This document shows positions 1 through 8,402 of a stretch of DNA of 64,000 bases, in pieces. The notes under the pieces are model-generated. The model worked only from the letters and a program-made list of their open reading frames with translations, ran no database searches and was not told the origin of the DNA. Origin of the DNA: Massilibacillus massiliensis (lineage in GTDB: Bacteria > Bacillota > Negativicutes > FLKF01); the NCBI RefSeq assembly GCF_900086705.1, contig NZ_LT575483.1, forward strand, positions 3,453,533-3,517,532, written 5' to 3'. The position numbers were made by a program, and so were the translations under genes. Every line of letters begins with the position of its first letter. Position 1 is the stretch's first letter.

Positions 1-22
1 AGAGAAAAGAGGGGATTGCCTG

Positions 23-529
23 ATGCTGCAGATGAAGAAGAAGTATAGTGCATTTGTATTGGCAGGTACTTTGTCAGCCCAGCTTTTAGCTGGCTGTGCT
101 GCCCAGCAAAGTAATAGCTCTTCTGTAAAAGACAGTGCAGAAAAACCGATGGGGTCATCTGCACCTTGTTGCGATTTGTCAGATGTTAAGGACGGAACGT
201 ACAATGCCGAAAGTACATCGGACAATTTTATGGGCAAGGGAAGGATTGCAATTTCCATTCAAAATCATAAGATTGTTTCTGTAAATTATATTGGTCTTGA
301 TCCAGAAGGTAAAATGAAGGCTAGCGATTATGGGAAAACCAATGGGCAGGTTGAAAATCCGGCTTATTATAAAAAAGCACAGCTTGCAGTAACGGCAAAC
401 ACCGCTTATGCAGAGCAGTTATTACAGGTACAAGAATTAGCAAAAATCGATGCAATTTCTGGTGCTACAGTGTCTTATCAACAATTTATCGAAGCGGCTA
501 AAACTGCTTTGATGGAAGCAAAAAAGTAG
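23..529 (+). CDS. FMN-binding domain lipoprotein
   Basis: A 168-residue exported lipoprotein. The N-terminus has a basic stretch, a hydrophobic core and a lipobox LLAGC with Cys25, so the mature protein should be lipid-anchored outside the cytoplasmic membrane. Residues about 55-165 match the FMN_bind domain, with the SGAT motif near residues 146-149 whose Thr is the usual covalent flavin attachment site. Proteins of this build (PplA-like) act in extracellular or periplasmic electron transfer; the redox partner is not visible here. The start at 23 follows a GAGGGG ribosome site; an alternative ATG lies at 32. A strong terminator follows, so the gene ends its transcript. Confidence 0.85.
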   Translation: MLQMKKKYSAFVLAGTLSAQLLAGCAAQQSNSSSVKDSAEKPMGSSAPCCDLSDVKDGTYNAESTSDNFMGKGRIAISIQNHKIVSVNYIGLDPEGKMKASDYGKTNGQVENPAYYKKAQLAVTANTAYAEQLLQVQELAKIDAISGATVSYQQFIEAAKTALMEAKK

Positions 530-563
530 AAGTTGATAAAAACAGCAGATCATAATTTAAAAT

Positions 564-606
564 AAACACCCCCCTTTAAATTAAAATTCTTTAAAGGGGG
601 GTGTTT
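564..606 (+). terminator. Rho-independent terminator of the FMN lipoprotein gene
   Basis: A perfect 15-bp stem (564-578 with 592-606) with a run of six C/G pairs and a 13-nt loop, ending in T residues. It lies 35 bases after the stop codon of the lipoprotein gene. Confidence 0.85.
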
Positions 607-769
607 TGGATCATTTCCCGCGCAATATTATGATGATTTTTGTCGTTATAACATATCAATATATTTTAAGAAAATGAGCGGAAGTAAAATATCTTGTATA
701 AAAAAGGATTTATAAGTAAAATAGAGAATTTAATATAATTAAATAATTTAGCTAAAAGAGGAGCGTCCA

Positions 770-1336
770 ATGATGAAAAAAATTTCACAATTATTTTTGA
801 TTGTATGTTTAATTTTATTAAATGTACAGTTTGTATCAGCAGCGGCAAAATCCTGGTCTGATACAGAATATGATTTTTCTAAAGCACATAAACTTTTAAT
901 TGTTGAGCCAAATTACAATTTTGCTGAAGGCAATGCTACTTCGGAAGAAATCATGAATATGTTATATGAACAAGCAGCAAAATCATTACATATGTTTGCA
1001 TTGAATACAGAAGATGTTGAAAGAAATATTTTGCGTGATACTTCGATTGATCTTGCAAAATTAAAGACTGAAGATGAAAAACAAGCGCAAACTGTTTTTG
1101 AAAATGAGTTTATAAAGTACACGGATCTTTATTTAGTAGCAACGATTGTACATAATTCACGTGTCATGATTTTCTATGATGTATATTCTACACAAACGAA
1201 ACAACCTGTATTTACTTATCAAATTGTAGCATCTTCTACAGATCCTGATAATTTGATGACCTATAAACAATTGACGAAAAGTTTTTATAGAGAATTTAAT
1301 AAAGCAATTAATAAATCAATTAAAGACAAGAAATAG
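770..1336 (+). CDS. hypothetical exported protein
   Basis: 188 residues with a clear signal peptide (MMKK, a hydrophobic core from about residue 7, an AAA-type cleavage region near residues 23-26). The mature part is mixed alpha/beta with no catalytic motif I can name. The DFSKAHK stretch followed by a periplasmic-type domain faintly recalls DUF4136-like lipoproteins, but there is no lipobox Cys. The start is supported by an AGAGGAG ribosome site at about 755-761. The gene stands alone, and an IS3-family element begins 8 bases after its stop codon. A periplasmic location is inferred; no function is assigned. Confidence 0.7.
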   Translation: MMKKISQLFLIVCLILLNVQFVSAAAKSWSDTEYDFSKAHKLLIVEPNYNFAEGNATSEEIMNMLYEQAAKSLHMFALNTEDVERNILRDTSIDLAKLKTEDEKQAQTVFENEFIKYTDLYLVATIVHNSRVMIFYDVYSTQTKQPVFTYQIVASSTDPDNLMTYKQLTKSFYREFNKAINKSIKDKK

Positions 1337-1434
1337 ATAAAATAAAGGTGTCGCATTTTGGTGTGCACCCCGTCAAGAGGACAGTCAAAAAATATAAGAA
1401 TTTTTTGTAGCTCATCGTAAGGATGGGCTATTTT

Positions 1435-2277
1435 TTATGCAGCGCTATAATGTTCATAATATTCGTAGGGAGTCATCACATTTAATCGACGCTGCAAACG
1501 TTCAAAATTGTAATAGTGAATATAGCTGCTAATTGCATGCATCAGGTCTTGTTTCCTTGCAAATTTATGACCATAATACATTTCACGCTTCAATACGCCC
1601 CAAAATCCTTCCATCGGTCCATTATCTATGCAATGACCAACTCGAGACATACTTTGTGTCATCTCATGTTCTATCAGTCTGCTATGAAAACTGCGGCTGG
1701 TATACTGAAATCCACGGTCACTGTGAAATAATGGATGTGCCTGTGGATTGTTTTTTACAGCTTCATCAAAAGTGTTAAAGACCAACTTGTTATTGTTGTG
1801 GTCACTTAGTACATATGACACAATCCGGCGATCATATAAATCCAATATAGCACTCAGGTAGAGCTTATGGATAATCGGACCTATACAATATTTAAATTCC
1901 GTCACATCAGTCAGCCACTTTTCGTTTGGTGCATCAGCATAGAATTGCCGGTTTAGAATGTTTTCTGCTGTGTAAGCTGGATCAGATGCCCGGCGTGTAC
2001 AACAGTTTTGCCGGTGTTTAATATTTGACTGGATATGTAGTTTACGATCAATGCGCAGAATACGTTTATCATTCACATGCTCATGGTGCCAACGGTTCAA
2101 ATCATCACGAATTCTGCGGTATCCCTCGTCTGGATGTTTTTCGTGAATTTCGATGACCATCTTAGCCAGTCGCTCATTTTCCCGCTCACTTGGGCTTTTA
2201 GCTCCTTTGAGCCAATGGTAATACGCTGAACGGGTTACATGGAAAACTGGACAAAGCTCTAAAACCGAATAATGCAC
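1435..2277 (-). CDS. IS3-family transposase OrfB (DDE integrase domain)
   Basis: 280 residues counted from an in-frame GTG. The frame is open further upstream and is probably reached by -1 frameshifting from OrfA rather than by its own start. It has an N-terminal HTH_21-like segment (SAYYHWLKG), then the rve integrase core with the three acidic residues in DVTEFKY, HSDRGFQYTS and the Glu of EGFWGVLKREMY. It catalyses strand transfer of the element. The C-terminus (YIHYYNFERLQRRLN...P) is the usual IS3 ending, so the protein appears full length. Confidence 0.88.
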   Translation of the reverse strand: MHYSVLELCPVFHVTRSAYYHWLKGAKSPSERENERLAKMVIEIHEKHPDEGYRRIRDDLNRWHHEHVNDKRILRIDRKLHIQSNIKHRQNCCTRRASDPAYTAENILNRQFYADAPNEKWLTDVTEFKYCIGPIIHKLYLSAILDLYDRRIVSYVLSDHNNNKLVFNTFDEAVKNNPQAHPLFHSDRGFQYTSRSFHSRLIEHEMTQSMSRVGHCIDNGPMEGFWGVLKREMYYGHKFARKQDLMHAISSYIHYYNFERLQRRLNVMTPYEYYEHYSAA

Positions 2278-2300
2278 CGGATCTGTCTGTGAAAGTTGTT

Positions 2301-3020
2301 TTATTGCTTCGTATTCTCTTTCCTTGCGTGTAAAACCAAGGCATCCCTTCTTTCCAGTTCGTCCAGTTTTTTTAATGCATCAATCTCCATCTGCAACCAA
2401 TGGTTTTTACGTTCCAGTTGGGCAACACAGTCTCTGAGTTCTTCTTCCGGGGTACGGCTGGGCAGTGTACCTGTTCGATGCCCACGGCGATCTTCTAGTC
2501 CGGATTTGCCCATCTGGCGATATTTTTTCATCCATATGAAAACCTGTTGATAGGATACTTTGTAAGCAAGTGCTGTTTGTCCATAATTGTTATCGTGAGC
2601 TGTACAATACTGAACAATTTCTAGTCGTTGTTCTTGTGTAGTCTTTCTTGATTTTGTCATGATACTGCTTCCTCCTGTTCGAAGCTGAAACTTCTCATGA
2701 CTATTATACTTCTTTACCCAATTGAGTAATTGATCATTCTTGCGAATTTGATATTTTTCGCAAATTTCTATTACGGGAATAGAGCCGCTTAGATAGTCCT
2801 GTACAGCAGATAGTTTTACCTCTGGTGAATAGGCTTTAAAGTGAGTTCGTGCAATGAGACCTTTTATTCCTTCACTACGATAATTACATACCCATCGTTG
2901 AATTGTCATCGGGCTTATTTTTAAAGTCCTGGCCACTTCTCTATAACTGCATTTTCCTTCAATGACATCTTTACAGGCTTGCAGTTTCAATTTTAGAGAA
3001 ACTTTACTTTTCTTTGACAT
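2301..3020 (-). CDS. IS3-family transposase OrfA (double helix-turn-helix)
   Basis: 239 residues from the ATG at 3020, chosen because GGAGGT lies eight bases upstream; a longer frame to 3077 has no ribosome site. It contains two successive HTH_28-type helix-turn-helix domains (SYREVARTLKISPMTIQRWV and, later, the QTALAYKVSYQQVFIWMKKY region), followed by a leucine-rich coiled coil. OrfA binds the terminal repeats and forms a fusion transposase with OrfB through frameshifting. The C-terminal residues after the A7 run are the unshifted tail. Confidence 0.85.
   Translation of the reverse strand: MSKKSKVSLKLKLQACKDVIEGKCSYREVARTLKISPMTIQRWVCNYRSEGIKGLIARTHFKAYSPEVKLSAVQDYLSGSIPVIEICEKYQIRKNDQLLNWVKKYNSHEKFQLRTGGSSIMTKSRKTTQEQRLEIVQYCTAHDNNYGQTALAYKVSYQQVFIWMKKYRQMGKSGLEDRRGHRTGTLPSRTPEEELRDCVAQLERKNHWLQMEIDALKKLDELERRDALVLHARKENTKQ
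2367..2373 (-). other. probable programmed -1 frameshift site of the IS3 element
   Basis: On the minus strand a run of seven A (codons TTA AAA AAA CTG) sits in the OrfA coiled coil. Shifting -1 here keeps the frame open (K-K-T-G-R-T-G-K-K-G-C-L-G-F-T-R...) and joins directly to OrfB, as expected for IS3 fusion transposases. Confidence 0.7.
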
Positions 3021-3130
3021 AAAAAATACCTCCAGATAAGACAATGTTTTTTTCACTGTCCTATCTAGAGGTAGCATACCATTTTATGCGACACCTTTTA
3101 GTTTATAGACAAACGATGATCTATCTTTTA

Positions 3131-4600
3131 TTATACAATACCGATCCATTTCCAGTAGGTCGCGGCTAAGAGTAAAATCAGCAGATAAGCAATAATTGTG
3201 AGTGGAATCCCTGTTTTGATAAAATCTTTTGCCTCGAAAGTCTCTGTTCCGAAGGCAACCATATTTTGTGGTGCATTGACCGGTAAAATAAAACCAAAAC
3301 AGATGACATATTGTAATATCATAGTCATCCCTACAACATTAATGAGTGGATTATTTAAATTTTGTAAAATTGAAATTATAATTGGAATCATTGCAGCCGA
3401 CAATGCTGTAGCACTGGCAAATCCCAAATGGATAATAATGAGGAAAGCTGCCAGCACGGCTAATATGCTAAAGGTAGTCATATCTGCAAAGCCGAAATAT
3501 GTCACCATGCAAGAGGCGATCCAGGAAGCGGCTTTTGTAGATAAAATAGCTGAACCTAAACTGATGCCGACACCAAATAATAATAGTGTGCCCCAGCCAA
3601 TACGTTCTTGTGCTTCTTTCCAGTTCATGATACCGATTTTAGGCAGTAACATGATTGTGATTGCAACAATGGTTGTAGTTGACGTGTCAAAGTCATGGAG
3701 AATTTTTTCAGTAGACCAAAATCCTAATAGGATTAAGGACATGATCATAAGCTTTTTTTCATCAGGTTTCATTTTACCTAAATCTCTTAGATCTTTTGCA
3801 ATCGTTTCTTGTCCGCCAGCCACTTCATCCATTTCTGGAGGCATTAATTTCAATAAAACAAAATATAAAGCGACGGACATTAGTACAGAAAAAGGAGCAG
3901 CAATGATAAACCAATCCATCCAACTGACATAATGCCCAAGTTGTTTTTCAATAAAATTCAAGGCGATCATATTCTGTGCTGCGGCCGTTTTAATTCCGAC
4001 ATTCCAAATGCTGTCTGCCTGCGCTACGGCAATCATCATGACACCTGCAAATTTACTTTTTTTACTTACGCCAAAAGTTGTAATAATGCCAAGCACAATT
4101 GGGACCATACAGGAAACACGAGCGGTGGTGCTTGGAACAAAGAAACTAAGTATAAAACCAACGAAGATAACACCCGCTAATACGCGATTGGTCTTTGCAC
4201 CTATTTTCGATAGGACAACGAGGGCAATTCGTTTGTCTAGCCCTGTCTTCATCATCGCTGCTGCTAAGAATAAGGCAGCACCGACTAAGGCTAATGAAGT
4301 ATTGCTAAACCCTGCTAAAGCCATACCCAATCCTTTTCCGGTTCCTAATTTCGTAAGCGGATCAGCAACACTTGGAGCTGTGCCAAGTAAGAGTGCCATG
4401 AGTGCCATGATTACGGAAGCACTGACCGGATATGAAATACATTCCGTCATCCAAATAATAACAGAAAAGACCAAAATAGCTAACATACGATGACCTGCGG
4501 TTGTCAGCCCTGCTGGTGTTGGGATGAGCATAATAGCAAATAATACAACAAGGCCGATAAATAAACCATATTTTTTCATAAGAGAACTGGAGTTCATCAT
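3131..4600 (-). CDS. DASS (SLC13) family anion:sodium symporter
   Basis: 489 residues, almost entirely transmembrane helices. Hallmarks of the divalent anion:Na+ symporter family are the N-terminal WMTECISYPVSAS region, an internal serine/threonine-rich hairpin (FVPSTTARVS) and a C-terminal re-entrant region with LPVNAPQNMVAFGTETF. Such carriers (CitT/TtdT/SdcS-like) import dicarboxylates, citrate or tartrate in symport or exchange; the substrate cannot be read from sequence. A longer frame begins at 4615, but a GTAGGTG ribosome site favours the ATG at 4600 or 4597. The gene is monocistronic, with a 21-bp palindrome upstream that could be an operator. Confidence 0.85.
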   Translation of the reverse strand: MMNSSSLMKKYGLFIGLVVLFAIMLIPTPAGLTTAGHRMLAILVFSVIIWMTECISYPVSASVIMALMALLLGTAPSVADPLTKLGTGKGLGMALAGFSNTSLALVGAALFLAAAMMKTGLDKRIALVVLSKIGAKTNRVLAGVIFVGFILSFFVPSTTARVSCMVPIVLGIITTFGVSKKSKFAGVMMIAVAQADSIWNVGIKTAAAQNMIALNFIEKQLGHYVSWMDWFIIAAPFSVLMSVALYFVLLKLMPPEMDEVAGGQETIAKDLRDLGKMKPDEKKLMIMSLILLGFWSTEKILHDFDTSTTTIVAITIMLLPKIGIMNWKEAQERIGWGTLLLFGVGISLGSAILSTKAASWIASCMVTYFGFADMTTFSILAVLAAFLIIIHLGFASATALSAAMIPIIISILQNLNNPLINVVGMTMILQYVICFGFILPVNAPQNMVAFGTETFEAKDFIKTGIPLTIIAYLLILLLAATYWKWIGIV

Positions 4601-4655
4601 AACACCTACTTTCATTTTATGTTGATCGGTTATGCATATATATTAGTTTAAATAT

Positions 4656-4676
4656 ATGCTATATATTATATAGCAT
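4656..4676. promoter_or_regulatory. palindrome upstream of the symporter, possible operator
   Basis: A perfect inverted repeat with 10-bp arms (ATGCTATATA) around one central base, 56 bases before the symporter start in very AT-rich sequence. Its position suits a transcription factor site. No regulator is encoded beside it. Confidence 0.4.
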
Positions 4677-4920
4677 AATTTCAATATGTCTACCCTAAAA
4701 ATGATTATTTTTATTATATTTATGCAATTTATACATGGCTTAAACATAAGCTGCATTAATTTTTTATGTTGTTAATCATATTTATTTCTAATTCTTTTTA
4801 GAAGTATAATTTTGTAATATAAAAGCATGTATTTAGGGAAAAACTTCTACTTCGGATTTTTGTTCATATAATAAATAAAACTACCATTTATAAAAATATT
4901 TAGCAAAGAGGTGAATTTAG

Positions 4921-5037
4921 GTTGGGATAGTAAATGATCCTGTAGTATTAAATGCACTTTTTTGGAGAAAACAAATTCTTTATGGGAGTGAACCTATATT
5001 AGATCGTGAAGAAATTCATGCTTTCAATCAATCTATT
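4921..5037 (+). other. likely true 5' coding part of the NlpC/P60 gene, start codon missing
   Basis: This stretch is open in the frame of the following hydrolase and reads like protein (VNDPVVLNALFWRKQILYG...), matching the N-terminal stabilising domain of SH3-NlpC/P60 proteins. It holds no ATG, GTG or TTG in that frame; the stop codon TAG is at 4918-4920. A TTG at 4922, about 10 bases after AAAGAGGTG, is one base out of phase and hits a stop two codons later. A single-base deletion or a non-canonical start would explain this. Confidence 0.55.
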
Positions 5038-6162
5038 ATGAAAAAAATGCCGGCTGTATGTGCCCTAGATCAATATCCGATGTCTTATTCAATGCGTGAG
5101 ATTCGCAGTGCATTGATGATGAATGCTAAAATTCTAGAAGAAGTACTTTATAAAGATGGGAAAAAAATTGAGGATGCATATAAAGATGATCTATATGACC
5201 AATGCAATTTTTTAAAATTAGATGAGATAGGGAACATAAAATATGGTATTAGTGTAAGACGGTGCAATTTACGCGCATTACCAACGGACGATGCTTTATT
5301 TTCTTCGGCTGAAGATGTTGATTTTGACGCTTTGCAAGAAACTGCAATTGATCCGTCAGAGCCTGTTGTTATATTACATCAAAGTAAAGATAAGAGCTTT
5401 TATTATGTGCAAACCTATCATTCTCAAGGGTGGATTGCCGGAAAAGATATTGCAAAAATCTATGAACGAAACACTTGGCTTCGCTATGTAAATCTCAAAT
5501 ATTTTCTCGTTGTCACCGATAAAAGATTTAACTTACGTGTGAATGGAGAAACATTACTTTATCAAATGGGGAGTAGAATAAAAATCCAAAGTACGATGAA
5601 CGATAAAGTTTATGGCAATATTCCTACACGCAAGGAAGATGGCTATCTAAAGGAAGTCGTAATTTGTATCGAGCCTTCGTCTGCAATTCATAAAGGTTAC
5701 TTAATGTATACACGGGATAATTTACTAGTACAAAGTTTTAAGTTTCTAGGAGAGCTTTATGGCTGGGGCGGATTAAAGGATAGTGTAGACTGCTCGAGCA
5801 TGGTGCAGAATATATATCGGACCGTGGGGATACGATTACCGCGAAATTCTGGTGCGCAAGAACAAACGGCAGGTATTCATTACAATATGCAAGGGGCGGG
5901 GAGAAAAGAGAGATATGATCTTATAAAAAAATTAGCGCCAGGTGATACCCTCCATATGAAAGGGCATGTGATGATATATCTAGGAACGGTGGAATCCATT
6001 CCTTATGTAATTCATTCTTTAGGAAGCCATACATTGCACTTTAAAAATGGTTCTTTAAAGAAAATACCAATCATGCGTGTAGTTGTGAGTGACTTGACTT
6101 TAAAGCGTTATACAGGTGTTGCATTTATTGATGATTTAACCACTGCTGTCTCATTTCATTAA
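5038..6162 (+). CDS. NlpC/P60 cell-wall hydrolase with SH3-like domains
   Basis: 374 residues from the first ATG, probably preceded by about 39 more residues (see 4921-5037). The layout is an N-terminal stabilising segment, two bacterial SH3-type domains (GISVRRCNLRALPTDD; NLKYFLVVTDKRFNLRVNGE) and a C-terminal NlpC/P60 peptidase. The catalytic Cys lies in SVDCSSMVQNIYRTVG, His in GHVMIYLG, and a third polar residue near HSLGSH. Relatives such as YkfC cleave gamma-D-glutamyl peptide bonds of peptidoglycan stem peptides. No signal peptide is visible, which fits recycling-type cytoplasmic enzymes, though the true N-terminus is unresolved. No operon partner. Confidence 0.8.
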   Translation: MKKMPAVCALDQYPMSYSMREIRSALMMNAKILEEVLYKDGKKIEDAYKDDLYDQCNFLKLDEIGNIKYGISVRRCNLRALPTDDALFSSAEDVDFDALQETAIDPSEPVVILHQSKDKSFYYVQTYHSQGWIAGKDIAKIYERNTWLRYVNLKYFLVVTDKRFNLRVNGETLLYQMGSRIKIQSTMNDKVYGNIPTRKEDGYLKEVVICIEPSSAIHKGYLMYTRDNLLVQSFKFLGELYGWGGLKDSVDCSSMVQNIYRTVGIRLPRNSGAQEQTAGIHYNMQGAGRKERYDLIKKLAPGDTLHMKGHVMIYLGTVESIPYVIHSLGSHTLHFKNGSLKKIPIMRVVVSDLTLKRYTGVAFIDDLTTAVSFH

Positions 6163-6223
6163 AATGCGGCGTCCTTATCATTTACGTCTCTGGCCTTTTT
6201 CGGAAAAATACGTTCCGAAGGAT

Positions 6224-6304
6224 GAAAAATGACCGACTTACGTTAAGAAATTCGCTTGGCTGAACGAAGTGAGTTTGCGAATTTTAGTAAGTCGGTCATT
6301 TTTC
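6224..6304 (+). terminator. long hairpin with conserved core, terminator-like
   Basis: A perfect 18-bp outer stem (6224-6241 with 6287-6304) encloses an inner stem and a core reading TTCGCTTGGCTGAACGAAG. It lies 60 bases after the hydrolase stop and is followed by a T-rich stretch. The same core recurs in the hairpin at 8153-8225, although the outer stems differ. Confidence 0.7.
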
Positions 6305-6381
6305 AAGTTTTTTGGAGGGGGTAGGCCTAGACTTTTTGGTCCGTTTGTGTCGATCACAAAAGGGCATTTTTGCGTGCAGGT

Positions 6382-6417
6382 TTACACTAAGCTTTTTATA
6401 CATGAAAGTTTAGTGTA
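6382..6417 (-). terminator. hairpin after the glycosyltransferase gene
   Basis: Inverted repeat TTACACTAA / TTAGTGTAA flanking an 18-nt loop, just past the stop of the minus-strand gene. It lacks a clear T tract on that strand, so termination efficiency is uncertain. Confidence 0.4.
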
Positions 6418-6427
6418 ACATTCCTAT

Positions 6428-7222
6428 TTATTTTACGAGCCAAATGGAAGTTCTTTTCGTTTCTTCGGCAGTAGATGGATTGATATAACCATTTTTAACC
6501 ATGGTTCCCAAAACAATTGCTTGTCTAGATTTTGCTGCTTTAAAATCTACATAAGGTGAATATACCGACGGTGCATTTGGCAGACCGGCCAGCATAGAAG
6601 CTTCGGCAAGTGTAAGTTCACTTGGCATTTTGCCAAAATATCCTGCGGCTGCATCATGAATGCCATAATAGCCGGAGCCAAAATAAATGGTATTTAAATA
6701 AAGTTCTAAGATTTCTTCTTTGGAATAGTTTGCTTCCATATCTATAGACAAGAGGACTTCTTCCATTTTTCTTGTCATAGATCGTTCTTGTGATAAGAAT
6801 AAATTTTTGACGAGTTGTTGTGTTATGGTGCTGGCACCTTCTTCAATATGACCATATTGTAAGTTGACGAGACTTGCTCTTAAAATGCCAGAAATATCGA
6901 ATCCACTATGTTCATAAAAACGAGTATCTTCAACGGCAATGATTGCTTGTTGCAGCTGTGGACTGATACTGGATAATTTAGCATAATTTTTAGTATGCAG
7001 TTTCTGAGTTACAGCAGATTTCAAGGCAAAAATGCGATATACTCTGTCAAATGCAGAAGGCTCATCTGTAGAGGTAGTATTTTTTTCTTCAAGAGAAATA
7101 TGATCGGTGAAAGTTTCTTTTATTTTAGCAGTTGTATTATCAGAAAGTGTATCACCACCGGCCCACCAGAAAGAGATAAAAAATAAAAGTAGTGTCAACA
7201 AGAAAAAACGTGATAATTTCAT
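6428..7222 (-). CDS. mtgA: monofunctional peptidoglycan glycosyltransferase (GT51)
   Basis: 264 residues from the second ATG (7222), six bases after GGAGG; the first ATG at 7228 directly abuts the ribosome site. One N-terminal membrane anchor (about residues 5-23) is followed by a GT51 domain with the catalytic Glu in EDTRFYEHSG, the ASTITQQLVKNLFL motif, RKMEEVLL and LELYLNTIYFG. It polymerises lipid II into glycan strands on the outer face of the membrane. There is no transpeptidase domain, so it is the monofunctional type. It is divergent from the amidase gene at 7419, forming a small cell-wall cluster. Confidence 0.88.
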   Translation of the reverse strand: MKLSRFFLLTLLLFFISFWWAGGDTLSDNTTAKIKETFTDHISLEEKNTTSTDEPSAFDRVYRIFALKSAVTQKLHTKNYAKLSSISPQLQQAIIAVEDTRFYEHSGFDISGILRASLVNLQYGHIEEGASTITQQLVKNLFLSQERSMTRKMEEVLLSIDMEANYSKEEILELYLNTIYFGSGYYGIHDAAAGYFGKMPSELTLAEASMLAGLPNAPSVYSPYVDFKAAKSRQAIVLGTMVKNGYINPSTAEETKRTSIWLVK

Positions 7223-7418
7223 TGGCATCCTCCGTAAATTTAGTAATATGATCAGATGAAAACGACTTTGACATTAAGCTGATCAAGGCACTAAATCTCA
7301 AAAATAGTTGTTTGTTTTATTATATAGTTTGCCCAAGAAAAAGCAAAGTAAAACTACATAGTTCATCTGATTCATGCATAGGATAGATTGAATCTTTGCG
7401 TAAGTAAGGGGATGACGT

Positions 7419-8132
7419 ATGCGTACATATTTTTTTTCTAAATTACTGATAAAGCGAGTCATCGTTTTTAGTTTATCTATCGTTGTTATTAATATGCTGA
7501 CTTTCAGGTATTTGGTTCATGCAGATATAGAAAGTGTTGACCTAACGCTGCTAAAAGGGCACACCATCATGATTGATCCCGGACACGGTGGTATTGATGC
7601 AGGTGCAAGGTACAATCATTTAGCTGAAAAAGAAGTCAATCTTGCAGTTAGTAAAAAATTAGGGGATATCTTGACTGAATATGGTGCAAATGTTTTATAT
7701 ACTAGGGATGGAGACTATGATTATTATACCAAAGGCCCGGGGGGAAAGCGGAATGATTTGTTGAAACGTATTGATATGATTGATGAATCACCAGCAGAAA
7801 TTTTTGTCAGTGTACATTGTAATGCCGTAAAAGAATCGCAATGGTATGGTTCCCAAGTGTTTTATAATCCGAAACACCCAGAAAATAAATTTCTTGCAGA
7901 GATTATGCAAGAGCTGTTAAAGAAGTTTCCGCCAAATAATAAACGACAGGCAAAGCAGGATCTGAAAATTTTAATTTTAAATGCAACACAGAAACCTGGA
8001 GTACTTCTTGAAATTGGGTACTTAAGTAATAAAAACGAAGCAAAATTATTGGTAGACGCAGAATATCAGCAAAAGATGGTGGGGCAGATTGCAAAGGGAT
8101 TGGCCTATTATTTCAAAGAATTTAAACCGTAA
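7419..8132 (+). CDS. N-acetylmuramoyl-L-alanine amidase (Amidase_3, CwlD-like)
   Basis: 237 residues. An N-terminal membrane segment or signal (about residues 11-35) is followed directly by an Amidase_3 domain with the zinc ligands in MIDPGHGG (His), AEKEVNL (Glu) and SVHCNA (His), plus the catalytic Glu in LLEIGYLSN. It cleaves the bond between muramic acid and L-Ala. Length and build resemble CwlD, which makes muramic-lactam in spore cortex, but the sequence does not prove a sporulation role. A GGGGATG ribosome site precedes the start. It ends with the hairpin at 8153. Confidence 0.87.
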   Translation: MRTYFFSKLLIKRVIVFSLSIVVINMLTFRYLVHADIESVDLTLLKGHTIMIDPGHGGIDAGARYNHLAEKEVNLAVSKKLGDILTEYGANVLYTRDGDYDYYTKGPGGKRNDLLKRIDMIDESPAEIFVSVHCNAVKESQWYGSQVFYNPKHPENKFLAEIMQELLKKFPPNNKRQAKQDLKILILNATQKPGVLLEIGYLSNKNEAKLLVDAEYQQKMVGQIAKGLAYYFKEFKP

Positions 8133-8152
8133 GAATAAAAAAATGATCTCTG

Positions 8153-8225
8153 AAAAAGACCAATTTACATTAAAAAATTCGCTTGTCTGAGCGAAGCGAG
8201 TTTTTTAATGTAAATTGGTCTTTTT
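8153..8225 (+). terminator. long hairpin terminator with the same core as 6224-6304
   Basis: A 24-bp near-perfect stem (8153-8176 with 8201-8225) around TTCGCTTGTCTGAGCGAAGCGAG, followed by T6. It lies 20 bases after the amidase stop. The loop-proximal core matches the hairpin after the NlpC/P60 gene, while the outer stem sequence is unrelated. Confidence 0.8.
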
Positions 8226-8272
8226 TAGTATTTTGTGATAACGATGTAACTGTTTATGTATAAAAATAGTGA

Positions 8273-8330
8273 TTGACATTATGCCAGCTGTTATATTATA
8301 ATCGGTAATTGATAATGATAGTAATTTTCA
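8273..8330 (+). promoter_or_regulatory. promoter with Fur-type box, iron operon copy 1
   Basis: TTGACA (8273-8278), an 18-bp spacer and TATAAT (8297-8302), followed at once by an AT-rich site centred on TTGATAATGATAGTAATTTT. That site resembles the Fur consensus of repeated GATAAT hexamers. The same arrangement recurs at 13393-13452, so both operons should be repressed by iron. Confidence 0.72.
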
Positions 8331-8402
8331 AATATAAATATGACTGTCGTCAGTCAATATAAATAATACAACGTAGTACAAGGAAGTAGGGAAATGTGAT
8401 AC

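Larger units (their letters stand above)
1344..3098 (-). mobile_element. IS3-family insertion sequence (copy 1)
   Basis: A 1.75-kb element with two overlapping-phase transposase ORFs on the minus strand. Imperfect terminal inverted repeats start with a shared 13-bp AAAGGTGTCGCAT (1344-1356) and its complement (3086-3098), and similarity continues inward to a GGACAGT block. If the ends follow the IS3 TG...CA rule, the borders would be 1349 and 3093. I saw no convincing direct target duplication. Both reading frames are open, so the element may be active. Confidence 0.85.
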
